A DNA stretch of 64,000 nt from an uncultured Clostridia bacterium (GCA_947628755.1 CANRBC010000005.1:1-64000); one strand, 5' to 3'; positions 42,560 through 53,256 are shown, counted from the stretch's first letter. Made by a program: numbers and translations. Notes: generated from the letters alone by a model not told the origin.

Positions 42560-43900
42560 TTAGCTTAATCTTGCCTCTAACTCCGCCTTCTGCTCTTCAT
42601 AGCCCGGCTTACCAAGAAGCGCAAACATATTCTTCTTGTATGCTTCAACGCCCGGCTGGTCAAAAGGATTAACGCCTAAGAGATAGCCGCTTATAGCAAG
42701 AGCCTTCTCAAAGAAGTACACTATCTGACCGAAGTGATAAGCGTCGGTCTTTTCTATTTCAATGACCATAGTAGGAACTCCGCCGTCTACATGAGCCAGG
42801 AATGTTCCGCCGTAAGCCTTTGAATTTACATACTGTATACTCTTGCCTGCCACAAAGTTAAGACCGTCAACATTTTCGGGGTCTTCCTGAATAATAAGAT
42901 CCTTCTTGGCATTTTCTACCCAAAGAACAGTTTCAAAAAGATTTCTGCTACCGTCCTGTATAAACTGACCTATTGAATGAAGGTCTGTGGAGAAGTTGGC
43001 GCTTACAGGGAAAATACCCTTCTGGTCCTTGCCCTCTGACTCAGCAAAAAGCTGCTTATACCACTCGCCGAACATAGTAAGCGAAGGCTCGTAGTTTGCA
43101 AGAATTTCTATGCACTTGCCCTTTCTGAGAAGAATATTTCTCAAAGCCGCATACTTAAGACAGTCATTATTCATCAAATCGTCGTTTTTATACTTATTGG
43201 CAGCGTCCTGTGCGCCCTTCATAACTGCGTCTACATCTATGCCTGCCGCAGCCATAAGCACAAGACCTACGGGAGTAAGCACAGAGAATCTGCCGCCTAT
43301 ATCGTCTGTAATAACGAAGGTCTCATAGCCCTCCTTGTCGCAAAGAGCCTTGAGCGCGCCTCTTGCCTTGTCCGTAGTGGCAAATATTCTGTCCTTAGCG
43401 CCCTCCTTGCCGTACTTGTCCTCTATCATTTTCTTGAAAATTCTGAAAGCGATAGCAGGCTCGGTAGTTGTACCGGATTTTGAAATAATATTAATAGAGA
43501 AATCTCTGTCGCCTATCATCTCAATAATATCGTTGAGATAATCTGAGCTTATGCTGTTGCCCACAAAATAAATATCGGGGAGACCGGGATGCTTTTTATT
43601 GTTGTAATTATTGCCGTTAATAAAGTCAAGAGCAGCGCGTCCGCCAAGATAAGAGCCGCCTATGCCTATAACTACAAGAACCTCTGAATTGGCTTGTATC
43701 TTCTTTGCGGCAGCCTTTATCCTTTCAAACTCCTCCTTGTCATAGTCAAAGGGAAGATTTACCCAGCCTATAAAGTCGTTGCCTGCGCCCTTGCCTGAAT
43801 AAAGAAGGTCGCTTGCCATTTTAACGGCAGGCTCTATTTTTGCAAATTCGTCCTCTCTTACAAAATCCTTAACACCGTTTAATTTTAATGTAATGCCCAT
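42560..43900 (-). CDS. pgi: Glucose-6-phosphate isomerase
   Basis: 446 residues, standard for the Firmicutes form. [18 protein letters not shown] near 78, [18 protein letters not shown] near 139, the catalytic glutamate in the [16 protein letters not shown] region near 285, and QFIQDGSR near 313 are conserved. It interconverts glucose-6-P and fructose-6-P in glycolysis. Strong AGGAGGT before the ATG. It stands as a single gene. Confidence 0.96.
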   Translation of the reverse strand: MGITLKLNGVKDFVREDEFAKIEPAVKMASDLLYSGKGAGNDFIGWVNLPFDYDKEEFERIKAAAKKIQANSEVLVVIGIGGSYLGGRAALDFINGNNYNNKKHPGLPDIYFVGNSISSDYLNDIIEMIGDRDFSINIISKSGTTTEPAIAFRIFKKMIEDKYGKEGAKDRIFATTDKARGALKALCDKEGYETFVITDDIGGRFSVLTPVGLVLMAAAGIDVDAVMKGAQDAANKYKNDDLMNNDCLKYAALRNILLRKGKCIEILANYEPSLTMFGEWYKQLFAESEGKDQKGIFPVSANFSTDLHSIGQFIQDGSRNLFETVLWVENAKKDLIIQEDPENVDGLNFVAGKSIQYVNSKAYGGTFLAHVDGGVPTMVIEIEKTDAYHFGQIVYFFEKALAISGYLLGVNPFDQPGVEAYKKNMFALLGKPGYEEQKAELEARLS

Positions 43901-43927
43901 TGTAATTACCTCCTTGTATTTTATTGA

Positions 43928-44830
43928 TTAAAGTTCATCCAGAGTTTTAAAGCTGTAACCCTGCGCCCTAAGACTATCTATTATTCTGCCCAAGGCTTCT
44001 GTATTGGAGCTTGAAACGGCATGGAGAAGCATTATCTCTCCGTTGTGATACCTTTTCATAACGGTATTGTATGTCGCCTCTGCGCCGGGCTGCTGATCCG
44101 TAAGCCAGTCCTTATGGGCAAAGCTCCAGAATATTGACTTATATCCCATATTATGAGTAACTGCCAGCGTTCTTTCACTGTATTCGCCCATAGGCGGTCT
44201 GAAATACTTAGGCATATCCTTGCCCGTTACCGTCTTATAGGCTTCGGCAGTAGAATCCAACTCCTGCTTGAGCTGAGCGTCTGAAAGCGTAGGAGAGCTA
44301 AGATGCTTTGCGGAATGATTGCCTACTATATGCCCCTCCTCAGCCATACGCTTAATAAGAGCAGGCTGACTTTCTATATAGGGCTTCGTAACAAAAAATG
44401 CCGCCTTAACATTCTTTGCCTTTAATACGTCCAGTATTTTTGACGTATATCCGTTTTCATAGCCCTCGTCAAAAGTAAGATATATCGCGTTTTCGCCTGT
44501 ATTTCCCGTATAGTATGCGCTGTATTTATTAAGACTTACGCTTTCGTTTCCTTTGGGAACGGCGTGAGTATCGTTTGGCATATAATACCAGGACTGCTTT
44601 GTATTTGACAGCTTTGACGTATCATAAAGCTGAATAGTGGTGGTTTCCGTAGTAGCTTCCGTAGTTGTAGTCGTAGTGGTCGAGGTTGTCTTTAAATTAA
44701 GCTCGGCAATTTCATTGACAATAAGACTGTGCCTCATAAAAGGGCCGTCGGCATAGCTTTCCGCCCCGCAGACGGGAAAAGACATAGCGCATACCGCCGC
44801 CAGAAAAAGCAGAGTTTTGAACAGCTTCAT
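43928..44830 (-). CDS. pdaA: Polysaccharide deacetylase, PdaA-like
   Basis: 300 residues. A signal peptide (about 1-23) and a threonine-rich linker (about 48-68) precede a NodB domain with AIYLTFDEGYENGYTSKILD near 116, the metal-binding NHSAKH near 171, and YFRPPMGEYSERTL near 210. The GYENG insert and the RPPMGEYSE motif are typical of PdaA. PdaA deacetylates muramic acid to make the spore-cortex delta-lactam, which fits the dpaA/dpaB genes in this window. Confidence 0.87.
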   Translation of the reverse strand: MKLFKTLLFLAAVCAMSFPVCGAESYADGPFMRHSLIVNEIAELNLKTTSTTTTTTTEATTETTTIQLYDTSKLSNTKQSWYYMPNDTHAVPKGNESVSLNKYSAYYTGNTGENAIYLTFDEGYENGYTSKILDVLKAKNVKAAFFVTKPYIESQPALIKRMAEEGHIVGNHSAKHLSSPTLSDAQLKQELDSTAEAYKTVTGKDMPKYFRPPMGEYSERTLAVTHNMGYKSIFWSFAHKDWLTDQQPGAEATYNTVMKRYHNGEIMLLHAVSSSNTEALGRIIDSLRAQGYSFKTLDEL

Positions 44831-44839
44831 AGCCTCACC

Positions 44840-45280
44840 TTATAATTCCTTGACAGATACTACATCCACATCCATATCGCTTTCGACAGAATCTATATCG
44901 CACTCAACCGTTACCATAACATTTATTCCTATAAGAAGTCCGTCCTTATACTCAGTCTTGGTATCGTCGTCGGTTGAAAGAGTGATAACGCTGCCCTGCT
45001 CGGTCTCGATTGTAATAGTATTCATAGATGCGTCTGTTACAACGCCTGTAAGATTATAAAGATTAGGCTGATCTGCGCTGACAGCCTCATCCTTTATGAC
45101 ATCTGCCAGATTTGCCTCTTCAATATCCTCTTTTATGTCCTTTGCAGACTCTGCCGCATCCTCTTGAATATCCTCGGCTGCTTCATTTGCCTGTTTTTCA
45201 ACGGCATTTGCCGAACTGCCGCAGGCAGATGAAAATGCCAATACCGTTACGGCAACGGTCAATACCAGAAATTTTTTCAT
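44840..45280 (-). CDS. Small lipoprotein, unknown function
   Basis: 146 residues. The signal peptide ends in a lipobox (FSSAC, Cys about 20). A highly acidic helical stretch (about 27-68, rich in Ala, Glu, Asp) and a small beta-rich domain follow (LTGVVTDASMNTITIETEQG). The latter resembles OB-like folds of secreted proteins. A TATAAT box lies at 45319-45324. Probably anchored on the outer face of the membrane. Confidence 0.7.
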   Translation of the reverse strand: MKKFLVLTVAVTVLAFSSACGSSANAVEKQANEAAEDIQEDAAESAKDIKEDIEEANLADVIKDEAVSADQPNLYNLTGVVTDASMNTITIETEQGSVITLSTDDDTKTEYKDGLLIGINVMVTVECDIDSVESDMDVDVVSVKEL

Positions 45281-45373
45281 TAAAAAACCTCCCTTTCCAT
45301 AATTTTTATTCTATTGGTATTATAGCATAAATATTTTACAATTACCACTACTTTTTTGTAAAATATGCAAAAT

Positions 45374-45401
45374 AAAAAGAGAATAATTATTAATCATTCT
45401 C
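45374..45401 (-). terminator. Weak terminator at the end of the flavoprotein gene
   Basis: GAGAAT/ATTCTC stem with an AT-rich core, followed by TTTTTATTTTGC on the minus strand. It overlaps the stop codon at 45394. Confidence 0.6.
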
Positions 45402-46959
45402 CTTCTATTATACTTTCCGCGCATTTGATACCGTCAACTGCCGCAGACATTATGCCGCCTGCATATCCGCAGCCCTCTCCGCAGGGGATAAGACCCTTTA
45501 CATTAAGTGAATTACAGTCCTTACCTCTGAGTATCCTTACGGGAGAGGAGGAACGGCTCTCAACTGCCGTCATAAGGGCGTCCTCACAGGCAAAGCCCTT
45601 TATTTTTTTATCCATTTCCTTAAGGGCAAGCTGAAAGGACTCGTACATATAATACGGGAATATGTTTCTGAAATCTGATGGTATTACTCCGGGCTTATAG
45701 GTAGGCTCTGTTTTCCCCAGAGCCCTTGTCGCCTGTCCTCTCAGCACATCGCCTGCCGTCTGTACGGGAGCGTAATAATTGCTGCCGCCCTCAATATAGG
45801 CTCTATGCTCCAGCTCTCTTTGAAAAGCTACTCCCGCCAGTACATTTTCCGATTCAAAGTCCTGCGTATTTATGCCTATAAGCAATGCGGAATTGGCGTT
45901 TTTGCCGCTTCTGTCGTAATAGCTCATGCCGTTTGTTACAACACCTCCCTTTTCGGAGGCGGCAGCCACGACATGACCGCCGGGACACATACAGAAGGTA
46001 TAGGCGCTTCTGCCGTTTGGCAGATGTACAGCCAGTTTGTAATCGGCTGCAGGAAGATACCTAGCAACTTCTCCATACTGCGCCCTGTTTATCATCTCCT
46101 GACTATGCTCTATTCTCACACCCATGGCAAAGGGCTTCTGCTCCATGGCAACCCCTTTATTATAAAGCATTTCAAAGGTATCCCTTGCGGAATGACCTAT
46201 TGCAAGTATAAGAGCATCTGTTTCCATTTCTTCATTATTTACAATTATTGACTTCAATCTGCCCTTTACGATATTTATATCCGTTACATTACTGTCAAAG
46301 TGTATCTCGCCGCCCAGCGATATTATTTCGTTTCTTATATTTCTGACAATATCGATAAGTCTGTCCGTGCCTATATGCGGCTTTGCCATATAGAGTATTT
46401 CCCTTGGTGAGCCGTGTTTTACAAGCTCCTCCAGCACAAATGAGCATCTTATATCCTTTATGCCTGTTGTCAGCTTGCCGTCGGAAAACGTTCCTGCTCC
46501 GCCCTCGCCGAACTGTACATTGGAGCTTGTATTGAGAACCCCTGTTTTATGGAAAAGCGCCACGTCCTTTTGCCTTTTATCGACAGAAGAACCTCTTTCC
46601 AGTATAACAGGCTTAAGTCCTGCCCTTGCCAGCACAAGTCCCGCAAACATTCCTCCCGGACCAAAGCCCGCAACAGCAACTCTTTTTTTGTCCCTTGCCT
46701 TTGGTATAGCATAGCATTTCTGTTCATAGAGAGCCACGTTTTTAATATGCAAATACTTTCTTTCATTTTCGATTACAACAAAAAGAGCAATATTATAAAA
46801 TACATTGCTCTTATCTCTTGCGTCTATGGACTGCCTTGCGATTTCTGCCGAAATTATTTTATTTTCATCTGCCCTGAGTAGCCTTGCGGCTTTTTTTATA
46901 AGCAAGGACATTTCGGGCTTTGTGCTGACGGGTATTTTAATATTGGAAATTTTAAGCAT
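45394..46959 (-). CDS. FAD-dependent oxidoreductase of the COG2509 type
   Basis: 521 residues. After an unusual N-terminal domain of about 90 residues comes the dinucleotide loop VAVAGFGPGGMFAGLVLARAG near 95, RGSSVDKRQKD, and NVQFGEGGAGTFSDGKLTTG near 150. The C-terminal IPCGEGCGYAGGIMSAAVDG is a typical flavin end motif. Family function is unclear. It is followed on the same strand, 13 nt upstream, by another flavoprotein gene, so the two are likely one operon. Confidence 0.88.
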   Translation of the reverse strand: MLKISNIKIPVSTKPEMSLLIKKAARLLRADENKIISAEIARQSIDARDKSNVFYNIALFVVIENERKYLHIKNVALYEQKCYAIPKARDKKRVAVAGFGPGGMFAGLVLARAGLKPVILERGSSVDKRQKDVALFHKTGVLNTSSNVQFGEGGAGTFSDGKLTTGIKDIRCSFVLEELVKHGSPREILYMAKPHIGTDRLIDIVRNIRNEIISLGGEIHFDSNVTDINIVKGRLKSIIVNNEEMETDALILAIGHSARDTFEMLYNKGVAMEQKPFAMGVRIEHSQEMINRAQYGEVARYLPAADYKLAVHLPNGRSAYTFCMCPGGHVVAAASEKGGVVTNGMSYYDRSGKNANSALLIGINTQDFESENVLAGVAFQRELEHRAYIEGGSNYYAPVQTAGDVLRGQATRALGKTEPTYKPGVIPSDFRNIFPYYMYESFQLALKEMDKKIKGFACEDALMTAVESRSSSPVRILRGKDCNSLNVKGLIPCGEGCGYAGGIMSAAVDGIKCAESIIEGE

Positions 46960-46972
46960 AATAATACTTCCT

Positions 46973-48199
46973 TTACATCATAGCTTCTGCCGCGCTTTTT
47001 CCCGCAAGGCGTCCGCTTGACCACGCCCATTGAAGATTATAGCCTCCGCAGTCGCCGTATATGTCCAAAACCTCTCCGCAGGCATAAAGTCCCTTTATCA
47101 AACGTGATTCCATAGTTTTGTCGTCAAAGTCTGACGTAAGCACGCCTCCTGCTGTCACCTGGGCATTTTCAAAGCCCTTTGTTCCCTTGATTTCAAGGCG
47201 ATAGTCCTTTATAACAGAGGCTATGGACCACAGCAGCTGTTTGTCCAGTCCCCCGACATTAAAGGAGAGCTTTTCTATACCTACTCTGCGCGCTATAAGA
47301 TTGCCCAGTCTTTTATTCAGCAGTCCAGAAAAAAAGTTTTCCATAGTGGTATATGAAAGATTATCTCGCCTGTACTCCAGAATATCATATATTTCCTTTG
47401 GAGAATATTCCGGCATAAAATCTATGGAGGCAGTTATATTATTATTAAAGGGCAGCCTTGCCGAAAGCTGAAATACAGGCGGGCCGGAAATTCCGTAGTC
47501 AGTAAACAGTATTTCGCCCTCGTCCTCAGCAATATATCTGTCATTTTGTATAAGCCTTAAAAGACCGTTTACCTTAATTCCCCGAAGACCCTTTATGGCG
47601 CTTGTGTCGGTTTTCATCTGCACAAGAGCAGGCGCAAGCTCGGATACTCTGTGTCCGAGAGTTCTCATAAGCTCAAAGCACGAGCCGTCTGAGCCGAGAG
47701 AGGGAGAAGCGCAGCCGCCGCCTGCTATTATAAGCCTGTCGGTATAAAGAACTCTGCCGTCCTTAGCCTCTATTATAAAGGCGTTTTTTCTCCTGCCTAC
47801 GGATACAGCATGGAATCCCGTAACCGCTTTGATTCCCAGTCTTTCCGCTTCGTTTCTCAGACAATCCAACACAGCGGAAGCCTGTCCCGAAAAGGGATAC
47901 AGCTTTCCCTTTTCCTCTTCCTTGGGGAAAACCCCAAGCTGATTAAAAAAGTTTACCGTATCGTTTACGGTAAACCTTTTTAAACACCATGCTGTAAAAT
48001 TGCTGTCATTACCATAATAGTTGTCAACAGACGCATTTATATTTGAAAAATTGCATCTGCCGTTGCCTGTGGCAAGTATTTTCTTGCCAAGCCTGTCCAG
48101 TCTTTCAGCTATTATAATATCTATATGAGCATTGGTGCGAGCCGCTTCTATGGCAGCAGCCATACCCGACGCGCCTCCGCCTAATATAACCAGCTTCAT
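46973..48199 (-). CDS. HI0933/BaiN-family flavoprotein
   Basis: 408 residues. It has VILGGGASGMAAAIEAA at the start, LGKKILATGNGRCNFSN near 42, and the C-terminal GLYACGEVLDIYGDCGGYNLQWAWSSG region (in pieces). All are characteristic of the HI0933-like FAD proteins that include BaiN of bile acid 7-dehydroxylation and uncharacterised reductases. The substrate is unknown. It starts 2 nt before the LCP gene stop. Confidence 0.9.
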   Translation of the reverse strand: MKLVILGGGASGMAAAIEAARTNAHIDIIIAERLDRLGKKILATGNGRCNFSNINASVDNYYGNDSNFTAWCLKRFTVNDTVNFFNQLGVFPKEEEKGKLYPFSGQASAVLDCLRNEAERLGIKAVTGFHAVSVGRRKNAFIIEAKDGRVLYTDRLIIAGGGCASPSLGSDGSCFELMRTLGHRVSELAPALVQMKTDTSAIKGLRGIKVNGLLRLIQNDRYIAEDEGEILFTDYGISGPPVFQLSARLPFNNNITASIDFMPEYSPKEIYDILEYRRDNLSYTTMENFFSGLLNKRLGNLIARRVGIEKLSFNVGGLDKQLLWSIASVIKDYRLEIKGTKGFENAQVTAGGVLTSDFDDKTMESRLIKGLYACGEVLDIYGDCGGYNLQWAWSSGRLAGKSAAEAMM

Positions 48200-48201
48200 T
48201 T

Positions 48202-49638
48202 TTACTCACCTATACCTACTACCACAACAACATCATAATCCGACGCTACCGACGGGTCAACTATTACCTCGGCATTATTGAATTCGTCGGCTATATCGTT
48301 GCCCATACCCTCCTTACTTACATAAATACGGGTATTGTCCGTTTTTTCATTCTGATAAGTGCCTATGGATACTACATTGTAGCCATTGTTAATAAGGCTT
48401 CCCTGTACCTGTGACGCCTTGCCGTTTGTATAGCCGCCGTTAAGCACCTGTACAGAAAGTGTCTTGTCGTCTATATCCGTTGCAGCTGAGCCGTTGCCTG
48501 CCGCAGCCTGTGAAGCCGCCTCGGCTTCTCTTTCAGCCTTTATTTCTGCAGAAGGCTTTTGGAATATGTCATAGCAGAAGCTCTCTACCTGGGCATCGTC
48601 AAGAACATAGCCTCCCGTAATATCGTACAGACCGCCCATATATCCCGGTATTGTAGCCGTATATATTTTATCTGGGTCAAAGTCCTTAAGCACCGTCATA
48701 TATTTTATGGCGTCGGATATTCTCACATCCGTATCTATATATCTGAACACAGCCGTTACATACTTTGTGGCATTGGAGAATATAGTATCCGTATCCACCA
48801 GCTTCTTTATAAGCACCTTACAGAAGTCCTGCTGTGTCTTTACTCTGTCTATGTCCTGATTGTCATAGCCGTATCTGAATCTTACAAGATGTACCGCCTG
48901 TTCTCCGTTAAGCAGCTGAGGTCCGGGCTGCAAATCTATAAGAAGGTCCTGTGTCGGGTCTGAATAGTACATTCTCATAGGCACGTCATACTCTATACCG
49001 CCTATGGAATCTACAAGATATTCAAGAGCTTCAAACTTCACCTTTACATAATAGTCCACAGGAACGCCTATTATTTTCTCTATTTCCTTTATAAGCAGGG
49101 GAACGCCGTATCTTTCTGCGCCGTAGTGATGAACGGCATTTATTTTCATAGCGTGCTGTCCCGGTTCTGGAAATTCCTCCTGCATCATATTGAAGGTCTC
49201 GTCGTCAACTCTTATAATTGTATCTCTGGGTATGGAAATAATATTCAACTCTCCAAGAGTATCGTTGTAACAGCATACCATAATGGTATCCGTTCTCGTA
49301 CCGTCCTCATCCACGCCCATTACAACAAATGTAGTCCTTTCCTTGAGCTTGGGCTTTACAATACTTGCCACGGGATTATCCGGTATACCGTCGTTATCGA
49401 AATCCAGCATATTGCCGCTGAGATAATATTGCAGACCGAAATAGGACAAGGCTCCTACGCAGTATACGCCCAGTATTATAATAAGTACAGTAAAAAATCT
49501 GGCTTTAAGGCTTTTTTTCTTTTTTCTCTTACGCTTAGGCGCAGGCTTTGATGACCTGGATTTGTTTGCCGATGAGCGTCTTCTTGATGAACCGGCAGAC
49601 AAATTATCATCATATAAATCATATCTGTCCCTACTCAT
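48202..49638 (-). CDS. LCP (LytR-CpsA-Psr) cell wall polymer ligase with LytR_C domain
   Basis: 478 residues. A long basic cytoplasmic tail (KPAPKRKRKKKKSLKARFF) precedes a membrane segment (about 47-68). The LCP domain has VMGVDEDGTRTDTIMVC near 107 and IISIPRDTIIRVDD near 133, with the catalytic arginines and aspartates intact, and NPLVRFRYGYDNQD-type sequence near 245. A C-terminal LytR_C domain (about 392-478) follows. It attaches teichoic acid or other glycopolymers to peptidoglycan. Useful as the intact comparison for the degenerate LCP-like domain at 34779. Confidence 0.93.
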   Translation of the reverse strand: MSRDRYDLYDDNLSAGSSRRRSSANKSRSSKPAPKRKRKKKKSLKARFFTVLIIILGVYCVGALSYFGLQYYLSGNMLDFDNDGIPDNPVASIVKPKLKERTTFVVMGVDEDGTRTDTIMVCCYNDTLGELNIISIPRDTIIRVDDETFNMMQEEFPEPGQHAMKINAVHHYGAERYGVPLLIKEIEKIIGVPVDYYVKVKFEALEYLVDSIGGIEYDVPMRMYYSDPTQDLLIDLQPGPQLLNGEQAVHLVRFRYGYDNQDIDRVKTQQDFCKVLIKKLVDTDTIFSNATKYVTAVFRYIDTDVRISDAIKYMTVLKDFDPDKIYTATIPGYMGGLYDITGGYVLDDAQVESFCYDIFQKPSAEIKAEREAEAASQAAAGNGSAATDIDDKTLSVQVLNGGYTNGKASQVQGSLINNGYNVVSIGTYQNEKTDNTRIYVSKEGMGNDIADEFNNAEVIVDPSVASDYDVVVVVGIGE

Positions 49639-49657
49639 TATATTACCTCCGTAAGCC

Positions 49658-51313
49658 TTATTTATTAGGCTTAAAAGAACTCTTCAACGAAATGATGCGG
49701 TTGAATACTATATTTTCATCAGTACAATGCTTGCTGTCTGCAATAAAGTATCCGTTTCTCATAAACTGGAATCTGTCCATTTTTTTAACGCCCTTTATTG
49801 AAGGCTCTGCATAAGCCTTCACAGTCTTTAGGGAATCGGGGTTAAGGGAATAGCCGTTATCCGAATTTTCATCGGGAATTACAAGATTTTCGTAAAGATT
49901 AACGCTTATCTCCACAGCGCTTTCACAGCTGACCCAATGAATAGTACCCTTTACCTTGCGCGCGGTAAAGTCAAGACCGCTCTTTGTAGCAGGGTCGTAG
50001 GTACAGTGTATCTTAGTAACATTTCCGTTACTGTCCTTTTCAAAATCGGTACATTTCACAAAATATGCGCCCTTAAGCCTTACCTCCTTACCCGGAGCAA
50101 GTCTGAAAAACTTCTTGGGAGGATCTTCCATAAAGTCCTCTCTTTCTATATAAAGCTCTCTTGAAAAGGGCACAAGTCTTTTGCCCATTTCCTCGTTCTT
50201 AGGGTGATTTTCCAGTTCAAGCATTTCCGTCTGACCCTCGGGATAATTATCTATTATGAGCTTAATAGGGTCAAGCACAGCCATTACCACAGGGCATTTT
50301 GGCTGAAGGTCCTCTCTTACGCAATACTCAAGCTGAGCAAGGTCTACAACGGAGTTTGCCTTTGCCACGCCTACCATTGCGCAGAAGTTTCTGATAGCCT
50401 CGGGGGTATATCCTCTCCTCCTTATGCCGGAAAGCGTAATAAGCCTTGGGTCGTCCCAGCCGTCTACCTGATTGGTTTCCACAAGATTTCTGAGATACCT
50501 TTTGCCCATTATAGTATTTTCAAGATTCAGCTTTGCAAACTCTATCTGCCTGGGCTTAACGGGAAAATCTATATTGTTTACCACCCAGTCGTAAAGAGGT
50601 CTGTGGTCCTCAAACTCCATAGTGCATATAGAATGAGTAACTCCCTCTATGGCGTCCTCAACAGGGTGCGCATAGTCGTACATAGGATAAATACACCATT
50701 TATCTCCCGTCGCATGATGTGTGGCATGAGCTATTCTGTATATAACAGGGTCTCTCATATTGATGTTGGGCGAAGCCATATCTATCTTTGCTCTCAGTGT
50801 CTTTTCCCCGTCGGCAAACTCGCCGTTTTTCATTCTTTCAAATAAATCCAGATTTTCCTCTATGCTTCTGTTTCTGTAAGGGCTTTCCGTTCCCGGCTCT
50901 GTAAGAGTACCTCTTGAAAGCCTTACCTCCTCGGCGCTCATATCGCATACAAAGGCAAGTCCTTTCTTAATAAGCTCTACTGCATACTCGTACATTTTGT
51001 CAAAATAGCTTGAGGCAAAATAGAGCCTGTCCCCCCAGTCAAATCCCAGCCACCTTATATCCTCCTGTATGGAATTAACAAACTCTATATCCTCCTTAAC
51101 GGGATTGGTGTCGTCAAATCTCAGATTGCATATACCGCCATACTGCTTGGCAAGTCCGAAATTAAGGCATACGCTTTTGGCGTGTCCTATATGAAGATAG
51201 CCGTTAGGCTCCGGCGGGAAACGCGTTACCACCTTTGACGTATCCTCAAGGTCTTCCTCTATAAATGTATTTATAAAATTACTGCCATACACAGCGTTAT
51301 TATCGTTGTTATC
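49658..51313 (-). CDS. glnS: Glutaminyl-tRNA synthetase
   Basis: About 551 residues. [20 protein letters not shown] near 29 carries the HIGH motif. [14 protein letters not shown] and the late KMSKS-equivalent region near MGKRYLRN, plus the two C-terminal anticodon-binding barrels, match GlnRS. It charges tRNA-Gln directly, so this organism may not need the amidotransferase route for Gln-tRNA. ATG 51313 follows AGGAGGT by 6 nt. Confidence 0.95.
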   Translation of the reverse strand, partial: DNNDNNAVYGSNFINTFIEEDLEDTSKVVTRFPPEPNGYLHIGHAKSVCLNFGLAKQYGGICNLRFDDTNPVKEDIEFVNSIQEDIRWLGFDWGDRLYFASSYFDKMYEYAVELIKKGLAFVCDMSAEEVRLSRGTLTEPGTESPYRNRSIEENLDLFERMKNGEFADGEKTLRAKIDMASPNINMRDPVIYRIAHATHHATGDKWCIYPMYDYAHPVEDAIEGVTHSICTMEFEDHRPLYDWVVNNIDFPVKPRQIEFAKLNLENTIMGKRYLRNLVETNQVDGWDDPRLITLSGIRRRGYTPEAIRNFCAMVGVAKANSVVDLAQLEYCVREDLQPKCPVVMAVLDPIKLIIDNYPEGQTEMLELENHPKNEEMGKRLVPFSRELYIEREDFMEDPPKKFFRLAPGKEVRLKGAYFVKCTDFEKDSNGNVTKIHCTYDPATKSGLDFTARKVKGTIHWVSCESAVEISVNLYENLVIPDENSDNGYSLNPDSLKTVKAYAEPSIKGVKKMDRFQFMRNGYFIADSKHCTDENIVFNRIISLKSSFKPNK

Positions 51314-51326
51314 CATTGTTGACCTC

Positions 51327-51554
51327 CTAAAGTCCTTTTGAAGCAAAATCTTTGTGATAATAGCATTTACCGCAATAAGGGCATATTCCTATGCGTAGTA
51401 TACTGTCGTCTGTGTCGGAGGAAAACGTAAAGTCCATATAGACCTTTATATCCTCCTGCTTTTGAGAACAGCGGTGAGTTTCAAAATAATAATTTTTGCT
51501 CTGTACAAAATCCCTGCACTCCGAAAGCCTTTTTATTTCAGCAAGTAAATCCAA
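51327..51554 (-). CDS. Small CPYCG protein of unknown function
   Basis: About 75 residues from a TTG at 51554 (8 nt after GAGG; a GTG at 51563 is in the site itself). The C-terminus [20 protein letters not shown] has a CxxC and extra Cys/His suggesting a zinc knuckle. It ends 13 nt before glnS, so may be co-expressed. No family recognised. Confidence 0.6.
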   Translation of the reverse strand: MDLLAEIKRLSECRDFVQSKNYYFETHRCSQKQEDIKVYMDFTFSSDTDDSILRIGICPYCGKCYYHKDFASKGL

Positions 51555-51760
51555 ATATATCACCTCTCCTGCTGTAATTATTTTATTATAATATAAATAT
51601 ATTAAATATTCAAGGTTTGTTACAATTATTAATAAAATTGTAAAATTTGGCTGAAAGCTACTTAAACAGCCACTTCGTTAAAACAAAATCACTTTTTGAC
51701 GACAATTAAAAAAAATTATAAAGCAATTTTTTTATATATGCCTGTCTATGAAAACCAAAC

Positions 51761-51796
51761 AAAAAGACACTTCATTTATTTTTGAAGTGTCTTTTT
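51761..51796 (-). terminator. Terminator after the SLH gene at 51829
   Basis: A perfect 14-bp stem AAAAAGACACTTCA/TGAAGTGTCTTTTT, 8-nt loop, T-runs on both sides. The AT-rich 170 nt beyond it hold nothing else visible. Confidence 0.92.
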
Positions 51797-51828
51797 AAAT
51801 TGCTCAGTTATGTAATTGTATTAATACA

Positions 51829-53145
51829 TTACATCCATTCTGGATCCGCAGGCACCCAACCCACTTCGTCCATCCACTCTAATTTCAGCCAATTCCCAAG
51901 ACCAACATATATCACATCTCCTGCTTTGCCATCAGGTTGAGCTATTGAATATGCTGTTTCAAGTTTCTGCCAGTCATCTCCCCAATGACCTTCACCTGTG
52001 GACGGGTTTACATAGTATCTATCACCTAAACGACCTACTGTACCATCTGAACTCCTACCATTATGTACTGTGTCATTTACTTTTGTAAGTGCCCTGTTAA
52101 GGTCTAATGCTATTGGCATGCCCTCACATAATACTCCACCTGCACCAGCCTTGACATCATAAGTCTTTCCGTCAGCTGCTACAAACTTATCGCCCTCTAC
52201 AGCATCTCTTCTATTTGCATCATTGACATTAAGTGTAGTGTTCACAGGCTTTGGTGCCACTGGCTTAGGTGCTACATTTACAGTAGCTCTCTTGTCCTTA
52301 TGGATTGCTTTGTAAATTAATACGGCTGCATCACACCTCTTAAGTGTGTATTGTGGGAAGTAGTTTCCGTTCTCATCGCCTGTTGCTATCCCTGCTGAGT
52401 AGAGCTTCTGTATATCCTCTTTCTGCAAGCAAGCTGCTACCTCATCATAGATTGGATTTGTAGATAAAGATTTCTCAGAGTGTGATTCATCCCAATCATT
52501 TATGATTGACTCTATATTATCTTTAACTTCAAGTTTCTCTCCACCCAACTCTTCCAGACAAGCTACAAGCATCTTAGCGGATTCTGCTCTTGTTATAGGT
52601 GCAAGCCATCCGCTTCTACCATTATATTTCATCATTGAACCATCAAACATACCCACATTGGTATGTGTTGAGAGCATTAACAACTCCTCAGCTTTACCAC
52701 CCCAGACGTCATTAATATCGTCAACCATACCTCTCTTGTTATCCTCATAAACTGAAATGCCATCTATTTTCTCACTCTTCATTTCATTAATGAGTTTCGC
52801 CCTTGCCGCCCCGCTTGGGTCGGCTGCGTTCGCCGCCATCGACAGAAACTCTATCCTGCTTATCGTTCCCGACGGTCTGAATGTGTTGTCCTCCGGGTAC
52901 CCCTTTATTGAACCGATTGATACTAAGCTCTCTATCGGCTCCCTTGAGTAGTCTTTGATCTGCGCATCATCCGCAAACTGCGTTGCTGCATATACCTCCT
53001 GTACCATTAGCTCCTTAACGGGCGCTGCTCCGCTGCCGAACACTACACTCATGCCCAAGCAGATTGCTAACGCCTTGATCGTTAATGTATGCATCGGCTG
53101 CTCAATACGCTCCCATGCATATCCTATCGCTGATTTGAATTTCAT
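51829..53145 (-). CDS. Secreted SLH protein with variable C-terminal domain
   Basis: About 438 residues. An unusually long N-terminal segment (membrane stretch about 24-48, after a charged start) suggests a signal peptide of about 55 residues. Three SLH repeats follow (IKGYPEDNTFRPSGTISRIE near 80, SGWLAPITRAESAKML near 160, TGDENGNYFPQYTLKRCDA near 255). A proline-rich linker (VAPKPVAPKPV) and a roughly 120-residue C-terminal domain end it. The last domain is unrecognised. Codon choice in its 5' half is GC-richer than its neighbours, so transfer is possible. ATG 53145 follows AAGGAGGT. Confidence 0.8.
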   Translation of the reverse strand: MKFKSAIGYAWERIEQPMHTLTIKALAICLGMSVVFGSGAAPVKELMVQEVYAATQFADDAQIKDYSREPIESLVSIGSIKGYPEDNTFRPSGTISRIEFLSMAANAADPSGAARAKLINEMKSEKIDGISVYEDNKRGMVDDINDVWGGKAEELLMLSTHTNVGMFDGSMMKYNGRSGWLAPITRAESAKMLVACLEELGGEKLEVKDNIESIINDWDESHSEKSLSTNPIYDEVAACLQKEDIQKLYSAGIATGDENGNYFPQYTLKRCDAAVLIYKAIHKDKRATVNVAPKPVAPKPVNTTLNVNDANRRDAVEGDKFVAADGKTYDVKAGAGGVLCEGMPIALDLNRALTKVNDTVHNGRSSDGTVGRLGDRYYVNPSTGEGHWGDDWQKLETAYSIAQPDGKAGDVIYVGLGNWLKLEWMDEVGWVPADPEWM

Positions 53146-53228
53146 AGGTTTACTACCTCCTTGTGTTAATTTTCTCATTATGTCATTGTCTATATGCCTG
53201 TATCTCGTGCCAAACTATTTCTCTATAC

Positions 53229-53256
53229 AGTATACCACATTTTGACTTATAAGCAA
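53229..53256 (-). promoter_or_regulatory. Promoter of the SLH gene
   Basis: On the minus strand TTGCTT (53251-53256), 16-nt spacer, TATACT (53229-53234). The -35 side lies within a 38-bp repeat also found at 54189-54225. Confidence 0.65.

Noticed and set aside
51564..51828. T-box or other leader RNA near glnS
   Set aside because: glnS starts inside a packed gene pair, and the gene-free stretch nearby holds only an AT-rich sequence and the SLH gene terminator.
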